Of a stretch of 64,000 nucleotides of DNA, positions 22,197 to 32,638 are shown piece by piece (the stretch's first letter is position 1; every line of letters starts with the position of its first letter). This stretch comes from Delphinapterus leucas (taxonomy: Eukaryota; Chordata; Mammalia; Artiodactyla; Monodontidae). The position numbers and the translations under genes were made by a program. The notes under the pieces were generated by a model that worked only from the letters and a program-made list of their open reading frames with translations, was not told the origin of the DNA and did no database searches. The stretch lies in the NCBI RefSeq assembly GCF_002288925.2, contig NW_022098050.1:10432973-10496972 (forward strand). Direction: 5' to 3'.

Positions 22197-22355
22197 CAAG
22201 GTCTGCAAACTTTTTCTATAAAGGGCCAAATAGTAAAGAGTCTAGGCTTTGTGGGCCATATGGTCTCTGTCACAGCTACTCTGCCATTGTAGCAGGAAAG
22301 CAGCCATAATATGTGAAGAAATGGGAGTGGCTATGAGCCAAAAAACTTTATTTAC
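22197..22355 (+). mobile_element. hAT-type DNA transposon, left part of split copy
   Basis: 'aaggtctgcaaactttttctataaagggccaaatagtaaa' through 'ggctttgtgggccatatggtctctgtc' belongs to a common non-autonomous hAT-Charlie type element. The copy resumes at 23877. An imperfect 8-bp duplication (gtctacac at 22189-22196, gtctgcat at 23931-23938) fits the hAT target size. Confidence 0.8.
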
Positions 22356-22450
22356 AATTGGTGCAGCCACTATGGAAAACAGTATGGAGGCTCCTTAAAA
22401 AACTAAAAATAGAGTTGCCATATGATCCGGCAATCCCACTCCTGGGCATA
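22356..22450 (+). mobile_element. L1 ORF2 end, left part of split copy
   Basis: 'ggtgcagccactatggaaaacagtatggaggctccttaaaaaactaaaaatag' and 'gcaatcccactcctgggcata' are the L1 ORF2 C-terminal region. The 16-bp duplication aaaaaactttatttac at 22340-22355 and 23861-23876 marks insertion of this L1 into the hAT element. A Tigger element interrupts it at 22453. Confidence 0.94.
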
Positions 22451-22452
22451 TA

Positions 22453-23179
22453 CAGTAAGTCCCCTACATACAAACGAGTTCCATTTGGAGAGCAAGTTTG
22501 CAAGTCCAATTTGTTCATAAGCAACAGAGTTAGCCTAGGTACCCAACTAATACAATCAGCTATATAGTACTTTACTGTAATAGGTTTATAATACTTTTCA
22601 CACAAATAATACATAAAAAAACAGATACAAAAAATAAAGAAAACATTTTTAATCTTATAGCACAGTACCTTGAAAAGTACCATAATACAGTACAACAGCT
22701 GGCATCCAGGGGCTGGCATCGAGTGAACAGGGAAGAAGAGTTACTGACTGGAGGAGGGAGAGGAGGTGGGAGATGGTAGAGCTGAAGGATCGTCAGCAAT
22801 AGGAGACAGAAAGCAAGCTGCAATTTCACTCATGCCTGACGTTGATGGCAAAGGTTCTGGTTCCTTGCTGGATTCAGTTCTATCTAGCCTCTTGAAAAAA
22901 CGATCCAGTGATGTCTGGGTAGTACTGTACCAGCTATACCACCACTGCCTTTACACTTGCTTTCAGACATCCTGGGATTGAAATAAAGATAGAGTACTAC
23001 TGTACTCTATACAGTACTGTACAGTAAAGTACACAAAAGCACAACCACTTGTAGAGGATGCACGCACGCTGACAGTGTACACCAGACACATGAACTAACT
23101 TACGTGACTGGACGTGCGAACAGCCATTTGCATCTCTGAAAGTTTGCAACTTTAAGGTTCGTATGTAGGGGACTTACTG
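22453..23179 (-). mobile_element. Tigger (pogo/Tc1-mariner) internal-deletion element
   Basis: The ends are perfect 19-bp inverted repeats, cagtaagtcccctacatac (22453-22471) and its complement (23161-23179). TA dinucleotides flank both ends (22451-22452 and 23180-23181). CAG termini with TA duplication are the hallmark of Tigger/pogo elements. The element is only 727 bp. On the minus strand an open stretch ending at a stop at 22741-22743 reads QTSLDRFFKR followed by an acidic, Ser/Pro-rich tail. I infer this is the C-terminus of a Tigger-type transposase. The DNA-binding and DDE parts are missing. Confidence 0.92.
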
Positions 23180-23181
23180 TA

Positions 23182-23314
23182 TCCGGAAAAGATGAGAACT
23201 CTAATTCAAAGAGATACATGCACCCCAATGTTCACAGCAGCACTATTTACAACAGCCAAGATACGGAAGCAACCTAAGTATCTGTCAACAGATGAATGGA
23301 TAAAGAAGATGTGG

Positions 23315-23346
<32 letters not shown>

Positions 23347-23860
23347 CATACATACATATATATTCCATTGTATATATATGGACAATGGAATATTACTCAG
23401 CCATAAAAAAGAATGAAATAATGCCATTTGCAGCAACACGGTGGACTAGAGTTTATCATACTAAGTGAAGTCAGTCAGAAAGAGAAAGACAATTATCATA
23501 TGATATAACTTATATGTGTAATCTAAAATATGATGCAAATGAACTTATTTACAAAACAGAAACAGACTCACAAACAGAAAACAAACTTATGGTTACCAAA
23601 GGGGAAAGGGGGTGGGGGAGGGATAAATTAGGAGTTTGGGATTAGCAGATACATACTACCATATATAAAATAAATAAACAACAGGTCCTACTGTATAGCA
23701 CAGGGAACTATATTAAATATCCTATAATAAACCATAATGGAAAAGAATATATACATGTGTGTGTACATATACATAACTGAATCACTTTGCTGTACACCAG
23801 AAACTAACACAACATTGTAAATCAACTATACTGCAATAAAAAATTTAAAAAAGAAAAGAA
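23182..23860 (+). mobile_element. L1 ORF2 end and 3'UTR, right part of split copy
   Basis: Directly after the Tigger element the L1 continues collinearly ('tccggaaaagatgagaactc', 'atgcaccccaatgttcacagcagcactatttac', 'gcacagggaactata', 'aactaacacaacattgtaaatc') to an A-rich tail. An expanded (TA)n run lies at the place where L1 reads 'gtggtatatatac'. Confidence 0.94.
23315..23363 (+). repeat. (TA)n / (TACA)n microsatellite
   Basis: About 13 TA units are followed by 'tacatacatacataca' within the L1 3' module, an expansion of the short TA run found at this L1 position. Confidence 0.95.
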
Positions 23861-23876
23861 AAAAAACTTTATTTAC

Positions 23877-23930
23877 GGAAACAGGTGGCAGACTGGATTT
23901 AGCCCAAAGATCCCAGTTTGCCTATCCTGG
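23877..23930 (+). mobile_element. hAT-type DNA transposon, right part of split copy
   Basis: 'ggaaacaggtggcagactggatttagcccaaag' and terminal 'cagtttgcctatcctgg' complete the element started at 22197. Confidence 0.8.
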
Positions 23931-24404
23931 GTCTGCATGCTTGCCATGCAGGCAGTCCCACCAGGACCCTCACCACTAAAGAGTCAGCTCCTTGATGCAA
24001 AATCTCTTACTGTGAAATTGTCTCAGGGTTGCCTTGGGCATAAGGAACACCTGGCTGCTCGTGGAACTAGCCGGATGCTGCTCAGGGCATCTACCATTCT
24101 CCTTGTCCCAGCCCATTTCCTCTCTCATGCTCCCTGCTCCACTTGCAAGTCAGCTCTCTTAACTCCCTGAGGGAGATTGTTTTCTGATTCTCTAGGATTT
24201 CACTTCAGTCTAGATTGTATCCCCACCCTCCTTTCCGCTGTGCTTCTCTGCTCCCCCAAAGTACAAAGATCACCTGGGCAGCTAAATCCCACTGATTTGC
24301 CTCTGATCAGCCAAGATGTTCCTCTCCTAGCGCTCACCACAGCTCTTCTATCTTTGAGTAAAGTGGCATGCCCCTGGAGCCTCAATTTCTTTGTTTTTTG
24401 AATG
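23931..24404. other. Unassigned, moderately GC-rich sequence
   Basis: No repeat was recognised. Frames on both strands lack domains or splice context. Confidence 0.3.
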
Positions 24405-24800
24405 GTATGTGATACCTCAAACTTTTATTGAATAAATTTTGCATGTAACATAGTACGAATTGAAGGTGTACATTTATATATTGTAATATGTTTGCCCATG
24501 TATCTCTATTTATCACATTATATAATTACAGCACAGTATTATTTTCTATATTAATTATACTGTGCATTAGATCTCTATGGTGCATTTACTATTCTTTACA
24601 AGTCTGTACCCTTGAACACCATCACTCTTATACCCCTGCCCCCATTCCCTGGTAACCACCATTTTACTGTTTTTTATAGGTTTCACTTGTTTAGATTCCA
24701 CATACAAGTGATATCATACAGTACTTGTCGTTCTCTGTGTGACATCCTCCTTAGCTTAATGCATTCAAGGTCCACCCATGTTGTCACAAGTGGGAGGATG
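24405..24800 (-). mobile_element. Old L1M 3' end, reverse
   Basis: Complementary L1 3'UTR/ORF2 text is present: 'cctggtaaccaccattttactg', 'tagattccacatacaagtgatatcatacag' and 'cttagcttaatgcattcaaggtccacccatgttgtc'. It is 5'-truncated at the last of these. Confidence 0.82.
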
Positions 24801-24929
24801 CTTTCGCATCCCCGAGCCTCAGTTTCTTTCAACAGCTTCCCTTTCTCTCCATGCCGGCTCTAATCAGATCACTGAATTCCATAGAAATGGTGGTCTATTA
24901 TCAATTTTTCATCGAATGAGCATTTTCAA

Positions 24930-25045
24930 AGCCTCATTCATTCAGCCATTTCATCATTTCAGCAAATATTGATTAAGTCCTTGCTATGGGATGAACAAGA
25001 CAAGCATAGCCCTGGCCCCTTTGAAATTAGCAGTCCAGTTTGGAA
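24930..25045 (-). repeat. L2 3' end, reverse
   Basis: 'cctcattcattcagccatttcatcatttcagcaaatattgattaagtccttgctatggg' and 'gacaagcatagccctggcccctttgaaattagcagtcc' are the complement of the L2 terminus. Confidence 0.7.
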
Positions 25046-26146
25046 AGCAGGTCAATAGGCAATCAGAACAGAGAGGATCCTGGGGGAAAGTGTAGGAGGA
25101 GTGCCTAATTCCATTTCTTAATCTGTTTTCTCTGTGCAGAGTAGGATAAGACAATATAATCTTCACTGACCCAGGGCAAGGCATCCGGCTTCATCAGTGG
25201 GCTTTTTAACAGGAAGACAAGCACTGCTGCTTCCCACACTGGGCCTATCTTTTTGAGTGTGCAGGAGTATTCTTGAACACATGGCAGGTTTGTATTCCTT
25301 TGGGGTTTTTTGCCAGCTCTGGTTGCCGCCTAACAGCACTCACACCAGAGGTCAAGGGACCTTCCAGGTTCCCTGCATAGCCAGTCCAATCCTTGGCTTT
25401 AGCCTTTCATAAGTGGGGGAGAAACGTGCCCAGCTCTTAGACTGTGGATCTCAGCATATTAAGGGTCTGTAGAAGCTCTCCACGAGTTATTAACTGAAGC
25501 CCATGCAAAGAAAATAGTACATTGGAAAACTTTCTGTTATGTAGGCTGGCTACCATGGTAACAACAAATTTCTCCCAGATCTGGGTGATTTTAAATGCAA
25601 AGTGGATTGAAAAATCTGTTTGAATTTACAGGATTCAAAGCTTCATGGAGGGTCACAAGGTGGTAGGTGCTACAGATTAACCACACAGATAATATTGGTA
25701 TCTCCATTTGGTAAATTGCTTCTCATTGATTCTACCTTACCTGGCACATCAGGCCGCCCTCTGGCCATTTCTCATAACAGAAACAAAACAAAGCAAATCC
25801 AAGCCTTTTTACATATGCAGTGAAGGCTGTTTCTCCACAGAAACATTTGCTCAGAGTCCAAGGCTCTGCCCCATGCTTGAATCCACTGTGTAGGCTCTGG
25901 CAGGGGCCCTATGTCATCAACAGGTTGATGGACCTCATAGGAAATGTGCTTGCTTGCCAATTAGGCTAGAATCCTGGTTCACCTCATGGAATGGTGGGGT
26001 GGTGGTGGTAAGCACTGGGTCTTTTAAAAGTTATTTGTATTTTTTTAATCCCTGCCATAAGTGTATTAAGATTTTAGTGGACATAGCAGTCATAAAATAT
26101 TCTTAAGACCCAATATCGTGAATCAGGGATATCTGGAAATGGAAAA
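25046..26146. other. Unassigned, mostly single-copy-looking sequence
   Basis: No repeat family was recognised. The part around 25540-25620 ('ggctaccatggtaacaacaaatttctcccagatctgg') looks like possible conserved non-coding DNA, but this cannot be judged without alignment. Confidence 0.35.
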
Positions 26147-26163
26147 AAGTATAGGGTCTTCAA

Positions 26164-26541
26164 GTCAGACAGAGAAAGACAAATATCATATGATATCACT
26201 TATAGGTGGAATCTAAAAATATGATACAAATGAACTTATTTACAAAACAGAAATAGACTCACAGACATAGAAAACAAACTTATGGTTACCAAAGAGGAAA
26301 GGAGGGGGAAGGATAAATTAGGAGTTTGAGATTAACATACACACACTACTGTCTATAAAGTAGATAACCAACAAGGACCTACTGTGTAGCACAGGGAACT
26401 ATACTTGGTATCTAGTAACAACCTATAAGGGAAAAGAATCTGAAAAAGAATAGATATATACATATGTACAACTGAATCACTTTGCTGTACACCTGAAACT
26501 AACACAACATTGTAAATCAATATTTCAATAAAAAATTTTTT
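26164..26541 (+). mobile_element. Young L1 3' end with 17-bp TSD
   Basis: The L1 3' module runs from 'gtcagacagagaaagacaaatatcatatg' to 'caacattgtaaatcaatatttcaataaaaa'. The perfect 17-bp duplication aagtatagggtcttcaa occurs at 26147-26163 and 26542-26558. Confidence 0.96.
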
Positions 26542-26639
26542 AAGTATAGGGTCTTCAAATAATCATGGTCAGAATATTTGCTTAAATGCCACACACTTGT
26601 TGATGGTTATAAGTCGTGGGTACCAAGTTTTGCTTCACT

Positions 26640-26830
26640 CTTAGAATAGTACAAAGATTTTCGAATCAGACTGCCTAGTTCAGGCCGGGGCTCTTCTGCT
26701 ACTGCTTATGTGACTTTGGACAGGCTACTTGGCTTTTTTAGCTTTAGTTTCCTCATCTGAACCTACTTCACAGGGTTGTGAGGATTAGACAGGGCTAAGT
26801 ACATAGCACCTGGCACATTGGCTAAGATGC
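26640..26830 (+). repeat. MIR SINE
   Basis: 'gcttatgtgactttggacaggctacttgg', 'tttagtttcctcatctgaa', 'cagggttgtgaggattagacagg' and 'catagcacctggcacattgg' are MIR landmarks in order. Confidence 0.82.
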
Positions 26831-27049
26831 AATACAGTGTACTTTGGAATGGAATGGTTAACATAAATCCAGAGGTCTATGAGAGCAAAGAGGAGTCTCA
26901 GACACCCCTGAAAGGTCCCTTACAAGCCTTCCTGGGACCTCAATTGTGGAGAGATGGGAGAAAGCTGGGACCAGAAAGCACCAATGGAAGAAGAAGAGAG
27001 AGAGTTGGGGACAGCATCACAGAAAAAACTTGCCATTAGACTGTGTGCA

Positions 27050-27150
27050 TCAGGAAGGTGGAAACCAGCGCTGCTTTATGTCTGTGTCCCCTGAACAGGC
27101 TGAGTACTTGAGCACAGTAGGTGCTCAATGTCTGCGGAATTGAATAGAAA
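27050..27150 (+). repeat. L2 3' end
   Basis: 'tgtctgtgtcccctgaacaggctgagtacttgagcacagtaggtgctcaatgtctgcggaattga' matches the L2 terminus ('agcacagtgcctggcacatagtaggtgctcaataaatatttgttgaatga'). Confidence 0.65.
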
Positions 27151-27955
27151 TCATTGAACTGAAAGGATCTGGAAGCCTCCCAGAACTGGAGTCAATGCAA
27201 GGGGAAACAGAACAATTCTGTTGCCAGAGCATCAGACTGACGCTGGGAACATTGAGTCACAATCACGGGTGCTGTTGGGGTCATTTATGAGGTGAGTCAT
27301 AAGTAATCTGTTAATAATAAAGTATGGGATGTTCTGAATGATGTGCTCTTTCACAGATTAGAGCAGATTCAAGGTTATCACTATAGCAATGATGTAGCGC
27401 AATACGCTTTATCGAGTGCGTTTGCTTGTGGGGGCGTTGTACACCTGTATGTGCTGACTGCAGAATAGGTCAAAGCAAACAAGAAAAAATAAAAGCAAAT
27501 GAGAGTCACTGACTCAGACTGCAGGAGAGGTGGGCCCAGTTTGATTTCCAGTGTGAACCAGAGAAAGTCAATTCCTTTCCTCCATCTTTCCCCCCAGGAC
27601 CCAGGGTGGGTGATGCTGCTTTTACAGGAAACGGCAGAGAAATGACATTTAAAGGTTGATTTTAATAATATAAAAACTGAAACCATACCATTCATATTTT
27701 CTTAGCACATTAGACATTACAAATGCTTTCGTATGAATTGTCACTTGTTAGAGGATCAACTTGGCTTAAGTGAATGGCCTGTATTTGAAGGCTGACTATG
27801 ACAGCAAGCAGTGTAAACATTGCAGGGATGTCGTCTAAATGAGATCTGAGAGGTGGGGTCTTTATCCATGGAACACACACCAGCTTTGTGTTAGGGATTT
27901 CATGATCCACATCTTCCCAACGGCTCATCCCACACCCAGACATATCTCCAAATAT
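27151..27955. other. Unassigned sequence with paired AP-1-like sites
   Basis: No repeat was recognised. Two TGAGTCA heptamers occur in the same orientation 40 bp apart (27253-27259, 27293-27299), followed by CpG-bearing text ('gtagcgcaatacgctttatcgagtgcg', 27392-27420). This could be regulatory. The heptamers are short and could be chance. Confidence 0.3.
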
Positions 27956-28004
27956 GGGAAGGAGGGAGGGAGGAAGGAAGGAAGGAAGGAAGGGAAGGAG
28001 GGGA
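27956..28004 (+). repeat. (GGAA)n microsatellite
   Basis: A purine-only run of 'ggaagg' and 'gaag' units. Repeated GGAA can bind ETS-family factors, but nothing here shows activity. Confidence 0.95.
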
Positions 28005-28480
28005 ATGTTTTTCTTTTATTTGTCTTGACAATCAAGCAATCTGGGGGGAAGCGGTTGTCTTTTGGTTTTCGAACCCAGTTTGCCCTCCAGTCTCACAAGG
28101 CAGGTAAGAGGAGAAAGGCTTAGAGGCTGACCATGGAAACCTGAAATTCACAGTCAAGATCGCATCACTCTCACAAAGCCTTTTCCCTGTTCTCCCACTG
28201 AGATTCCTATGGGCCACGCTGGCCCAACCAGCCCTCAGCAGAGGCTGATTCCAAATCCCCTGCCACCATGGGTTGCTTGTCACACCTAGATAGGGCCTAT
28301 GACTTCAAACAATGACCTTTTCAACTGGCTGCTCTGCTTCGCTACTTAATTACACAGACTATGCATTTATGGGTAAAAGGAAATGTGTCTCCATATACAA
28401 TCACTGAGTAAGGGAGATATGGCTGAAGCCTTGATTCCTATTTTAGTGAACATGATTTACTCTGATACCTGCATCCCATA
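28005..28480. other. Unassigned sequence
   Basis: No repeat was recognised. A consensus-like donor 'cacaaggcag|gtaagagg' occurs near 28100, but the only nearby acceptor would leave a tiny exon, so no exon is called. Confidence 0.3.
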
Positions 28481-28600
28481 AGAGGAGGGTAAACCTCTTG
28501 AGGTCACTGATCATATCTCATTGCATTCTTTACAATGAATGCCTTGGACAGTGCTAGACACATAATAATAACAGGTATTAACTCAAAAGAGTTAGCTGTA
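28481..28600 (+). repeat. L2 3' end
   Basis: 'gtaaacctcttgaggtcactgatcatatctcattgcattc' and 'ccttggacagtgctagacacataataat' match the L2 3' end ('ctccttgagggcagggaccatgtct...cagtgcctggcacata'). Confidence 0.65.
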
Positions 28601-28787
28601 GGAATATTGGCCTTGTTTCGTTTTATTCACTTCTTGTTGCTAAGTGTTTGTTGCTGTTATTGTTATTTTAAGGTTATTTCTCTCCCCGGATGCTATCCTT
28701 TTATGGGGATACCCAGAAATGAAATGATATTGTGGCTACCCATTAAAAATAAATAAATCAGCAAAGTAAAACCCAGGGAGGCTGTAC

Positions 28788-28975
28788 TTAACACCGCTGT
28801 AAGGTACACTTAAAAATGGTTAAGATGCAACAGCTGTTATATTTAACCACCATGCCAGGTATTTTTGGAACCAAAATAATGTGAAAAAAATTAAATTTGT
28901 TAAATATTAAAAAAAAGATGGTTAAGATGGTAAATTTTGTTATGTTTTTTACCTCAGTAAAAAAAAAAAAACCCA
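28788..28975 (+). mobile_element. L1M 3' terminus, duplicated or interrupted
   Basis: 'gtaaggtacacttaaaaatggttaagatg' and, about 100 bp later, 'gatggttaagatggtaaattttgttatgttttttacctcagtaaaaaaa' are both the L1M terminal sequence. The phrase ggttaagatg thus occurs twice. Either a short insertion or a small duplication separates them. Confidence 0.6.
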
Positions 28976-31624
28976 GGCAGGTTGAAGCCAGATGTCTCAC
29001 TTCTTGCACGTGCTAAAGGATGGCACAGGGCACTGTTTGCAAGGGGCAGTTACACAGCCATAACCCTCGTATCCAGTAATGTATTTACAATGAATCTTTT
29101 GCAGCAATAGATCAAAGAACAGCTTTTATTGACCTATATCCACATTTGACTGTACAGCAAATTAGCACAAACACACACCCAGAGACCAGCTTCAGTTTCC
29201 TCTTACCACACTGGCTCTCTAAAGCGAAATAAATTTTCTGTCCTAAAAACAGAGTTTTGCAAAGAGGAAACTTCTGAAAAACAAGCATTTGTCACTGAGG
29301 TTAACAGGGCTCAACTTGAAAAATGACCCTTTGGCTCATGAGAAAACATAACTCTCTCCTAAACTACTATGGGTGAGAAGGGGTGCGAGGGGGGAGAAGA
29401 ACAGTGGGAGTATGGAGAAAAACAGTGGGAGTATAGAGAACATGATGAATGAAGCAAACAGAAAGACACATATATGTGCGTGTGTGTAGACCCGTGCACA
29501 AAACGTCCATTATTTGCATGTTTCATTTCCAAAGGTCCAGATAATGTCAGGTAAAAGTGTAACTTATGACTCAGTCAGGGCCATGCTTTTGCTTTGATAA
29601 ATCAATGTTAGCTAAGTCAATTAGGGTGGAGGTGGCCAAAAAAAAAAAAACCAAGATGATAAGTGGCAGATGCATTGTTCAGCGGAAAGACAGAATAAGG
29701 TAGCTCTCACTTTGAAGAACTGAGTTCAGAGGTTTCAAAGTGCACACAGGAAATGCTCCAACAGCATAAACTGTGCCCCAAGCATCATTCCAGCAAACTT
29801 TCAGCCCTCCACATGGCTTTATCTGATCGCCCGATGCTCTATCTCCAGATCCAAGGTACCCACAAAGAAAAAACGCTTTGTGATAAAATCAAGAGCTCAG
29901 GGCTTTGATCACCTTTCTGATCAGTGAAGACTGGTAGGTGTCGAGATGAAACTGTCAGATGGTCAGAATCTGGTAGGTTCTCCTGAGTTATTGGAATCTT
30001 GATTTTTTGTTGGTTTCTGGTTCTGAATGTACTTAGGCACACACAGTGACTATTTTCATCACAGATATAACAAGTTGACTACCAAAAAGGAAAAGGGCGT
30101 AGAGCTCCAAACCAGGCCTGTAAAACATTATAAATTCATCTCTGGCTCTCAAAGATATCTACAAGGCAATATTTTGGTGATGATGAATATACACTGAGCC
30201 TTGGGTACCCCTTGGACCAAAGGCGGAGAAAACCCAGCATTTAGGGCATCCCATTTTGCTTTTTTGAGGTGCTTTTTTTTTTAAGGCACCAATTGAAGTA
30301 GTATAAATTAAATCTAGAAGACCAAATTGTGAATGCTACTATTTCCCCAACACCAAATAGTATCCACAGAACAGAGAGGTGGAATTGGATGAAAAGTCTT
30401 CATGTAAGAAAAGCAATGTTCTTTTCTCTCTGCTACTCTGTGGTTCGCCCTCATTGTGTGGGATTTGGGGCCCACGGTTAGGAGAAGAAAGTGTATACTT
30501 TGAGGATAACAGCAAAACAGCGACAAACACATTTTGTGGGAGAAGAGAATACATTAATTGTATATCAGGCTTGAGAATCAGGTACTACAAGTTAACATGG
30601 AAAGGTTTCACAGAAAATTGTTTATGTCAGAGGAGATGATGTCCAAGCTTTCAAACATCCTGGCTGTATAAATCTTCAGGGGAAATCAATGTAGTCATCA
30701 CAGATAATTCACAAGAAGTAGTTTGTGATCATAATTGAATACTTCCACAAATGTTTTCTTAAGAAAAACCATAGAAAATGAAGTTAGTCATAGAATAACT
30801 GGATACTCTAATAAACATATACCCCTCAGAAATGTTCCAGATACAAGATCTTGCTGCTTTCCTTATATCTCTTTAACCTGTGAAAAACTCCTCTTCTTTA
30901 CAACTTATGTGTCAGGTATTGCAAAACTCAAAATATGCACTTTTGCTGAGGCCACTGATCATAAAGAGAGAAAAAAGTTGTTGGTAGCAATGCTGTGGTT
31001 TATCACATGCTATACAGAACCAGTGTGAATTTCCCTTATTTGATTTATAGAATTAAATTGTAAACATAAAATTCAAACAACAGCCCGCCTGATGATTCCT
31101 CTCTTTGCTTTTCTCTACTTGGTTTCACTGGGAGACTAGCCTACTGCCTCCCTCAGACACCTCAGGAGTCCCTGGGCCTCTGTTATTAACCCTGAAGGCA
31201 TGAAATGGAGAAGTCATTTTCTTTAATTGACCATGACTTTATAGTCAGTGGTCTATAGTCACTCTGTCTAAGCAGGCCCATGTGGGAGAAAGGAAAAAAT
31301 GAATTTTCCAGAATAATGGGAAAGTCTGAATCCAAGGAATTTTCCTGGACTGCTGGGACTCAGTAAGGCAACACTGCCAAGGTACAAAGCAGCAGCCCTC
31401 AGGGCAGCACACTTTAAACACATGGTCATGAGGGTCTTACTAGCTGTCTTCCAGAATAAGCAACATGTTAGAGGAGCCTCTATGGAGATCTCTAATTGCT
31501 ACTCAGCCAGCACAATGGTAAACCATATGTTTAATAGAAACAGGGGGAAAGAAATCCAATAACTCGTTTCCTGAGCAATCAAACAAAGTCAAACAAAGGA
31601 ATACTAATGGTGGTATAGCTGAGG
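28976..31624. other. 2.6 kb without recognised repeats
   Basis: This is the largest repeat-poor block in the window. It contains a short tandem pair ('aacagtgggagtat' twice, 29402-29437), an AP-1-like TGACTCA (29567-29573) and A-runs. Frames of up to 97 codons have no domains and no paired splice sites. It may include conserved non-coding DNA. Confidence 0.4.
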
Positions 31625-32144
31625 AAAAATTTTCTCTACCCTCTTAGACTCTGTTCTTGGGGCCTGTGAATTAAACTGACAAAAGACAGATTAACGGGAG
31701 AAAAGGCATGTTTCTTTATCGATGCTAATATTTTTATGTGCACAGGGGCTTCATAGAAACAAAGTGAAACCCAAAGGCAGTTAGATCTTTTAACAAAGGG
31801 CAATAAATTGTGGAGAAATGATTAGACAAGGAAAAGGGGTTTGGGTTCTTAGGGGCAGTAAACTGTGGGAAGGTGACTAGGAAATGTATGGTAGATAGGG
31901 TTGTTCAGTAGGATCTGTTATACAGACTCAAGTTGCTCTCTGATAAGAGTCTTGTCCTCTTCCTTGTATAGAAGAGGGGGACACATTTACAAATGGAAGT
32001 TTATGTCACTTTTACCATGGGAAATTTATGCCCTACTTTTAGGCAGAAAGGGGGAGTTCTTCCTTTGTCTGCTGCTTCTCAATTGCCTTCAACTCAAATC
32101 ATCTTTATGCCAAAATGGCATATTTTAGGGTAGCATCCCCTTCA
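31625..32144 (-). mobile_element. Solo ERV LTR, reverse (inverted pair, copy 1)
   Basis: Read on the minus strand it starts TGAAGGGGAT and carries 'ccattttggcataaagatgatttgag', 'gaggacaagactcttatcagag' and 'ttcctagtcaccttcccac'. These align with the LTR at 32639-33155. It ends near 'aaaaattttctctaccc' at 31625. No internal viral genes adjoin it. The 4-bp-like duplication at a third copy (40132) suggests a class I ERV, but the family was not identified. Confidence 0.75.
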
Positions 32145-32638
32145 TTGGTGATTATATCTATGCCTGCAAGGCAATCGATTTCATCTTTCCTTTGCAGATG
32201 GTAGACAGCAACAGGACACAGGAACCAATGAGAAACTCCCAGGAATTTGAGGCACAAAAGTGGGTTCACATCTCATTACTCCTTTCTCCATCTTCTTCTC
32301 TCCCTCAGTCTCTTTTCAGAATATAAGATGCTAAACTTTGACTCTTTCTTCATCCCGCCTCAGGATGTAGCTTTGGGGCAATAGGGGCAGCTGTGGCCTA
32401 CAGGTAATGCTTGATCAAAGACGCTCTTTCTCAGGCCCTTCCTGGAACTCCTCCTCCTTGACTCCCATCCCTGCTTTTGGCTTCCCCAGGCCTCTGAGTC
32501 CTCTACTCAAATGGGGGAAGTTGGCCTCATCTATCACGGCCTCCGGATCTCTAGGCTATGCTAGGAAGTTCACTTCCTTATTCCAGTGATACAAGTATTA
32601 TATTTTAAAGCCCTGTAAAACATTCTGATGCCTCTCAA
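32145..32638. other. Spacer between inverted LTRs
   Basis: About 490 bp with no recognised retroviral coding sequence or known repeat. Pyrimidine-rich patches precede 'aggcccttcctggaactcc'. It appears to be unrelated sequence between two independent LTR insertions. Confidence 0.4.

Noticed and set aside
28088..28110. Splice donor 'cacaaggcag|gtaagagg'
   Set aside because: A good donor alone. The nearest acceptor would leave an exon of about 25 bp and no frame continues.
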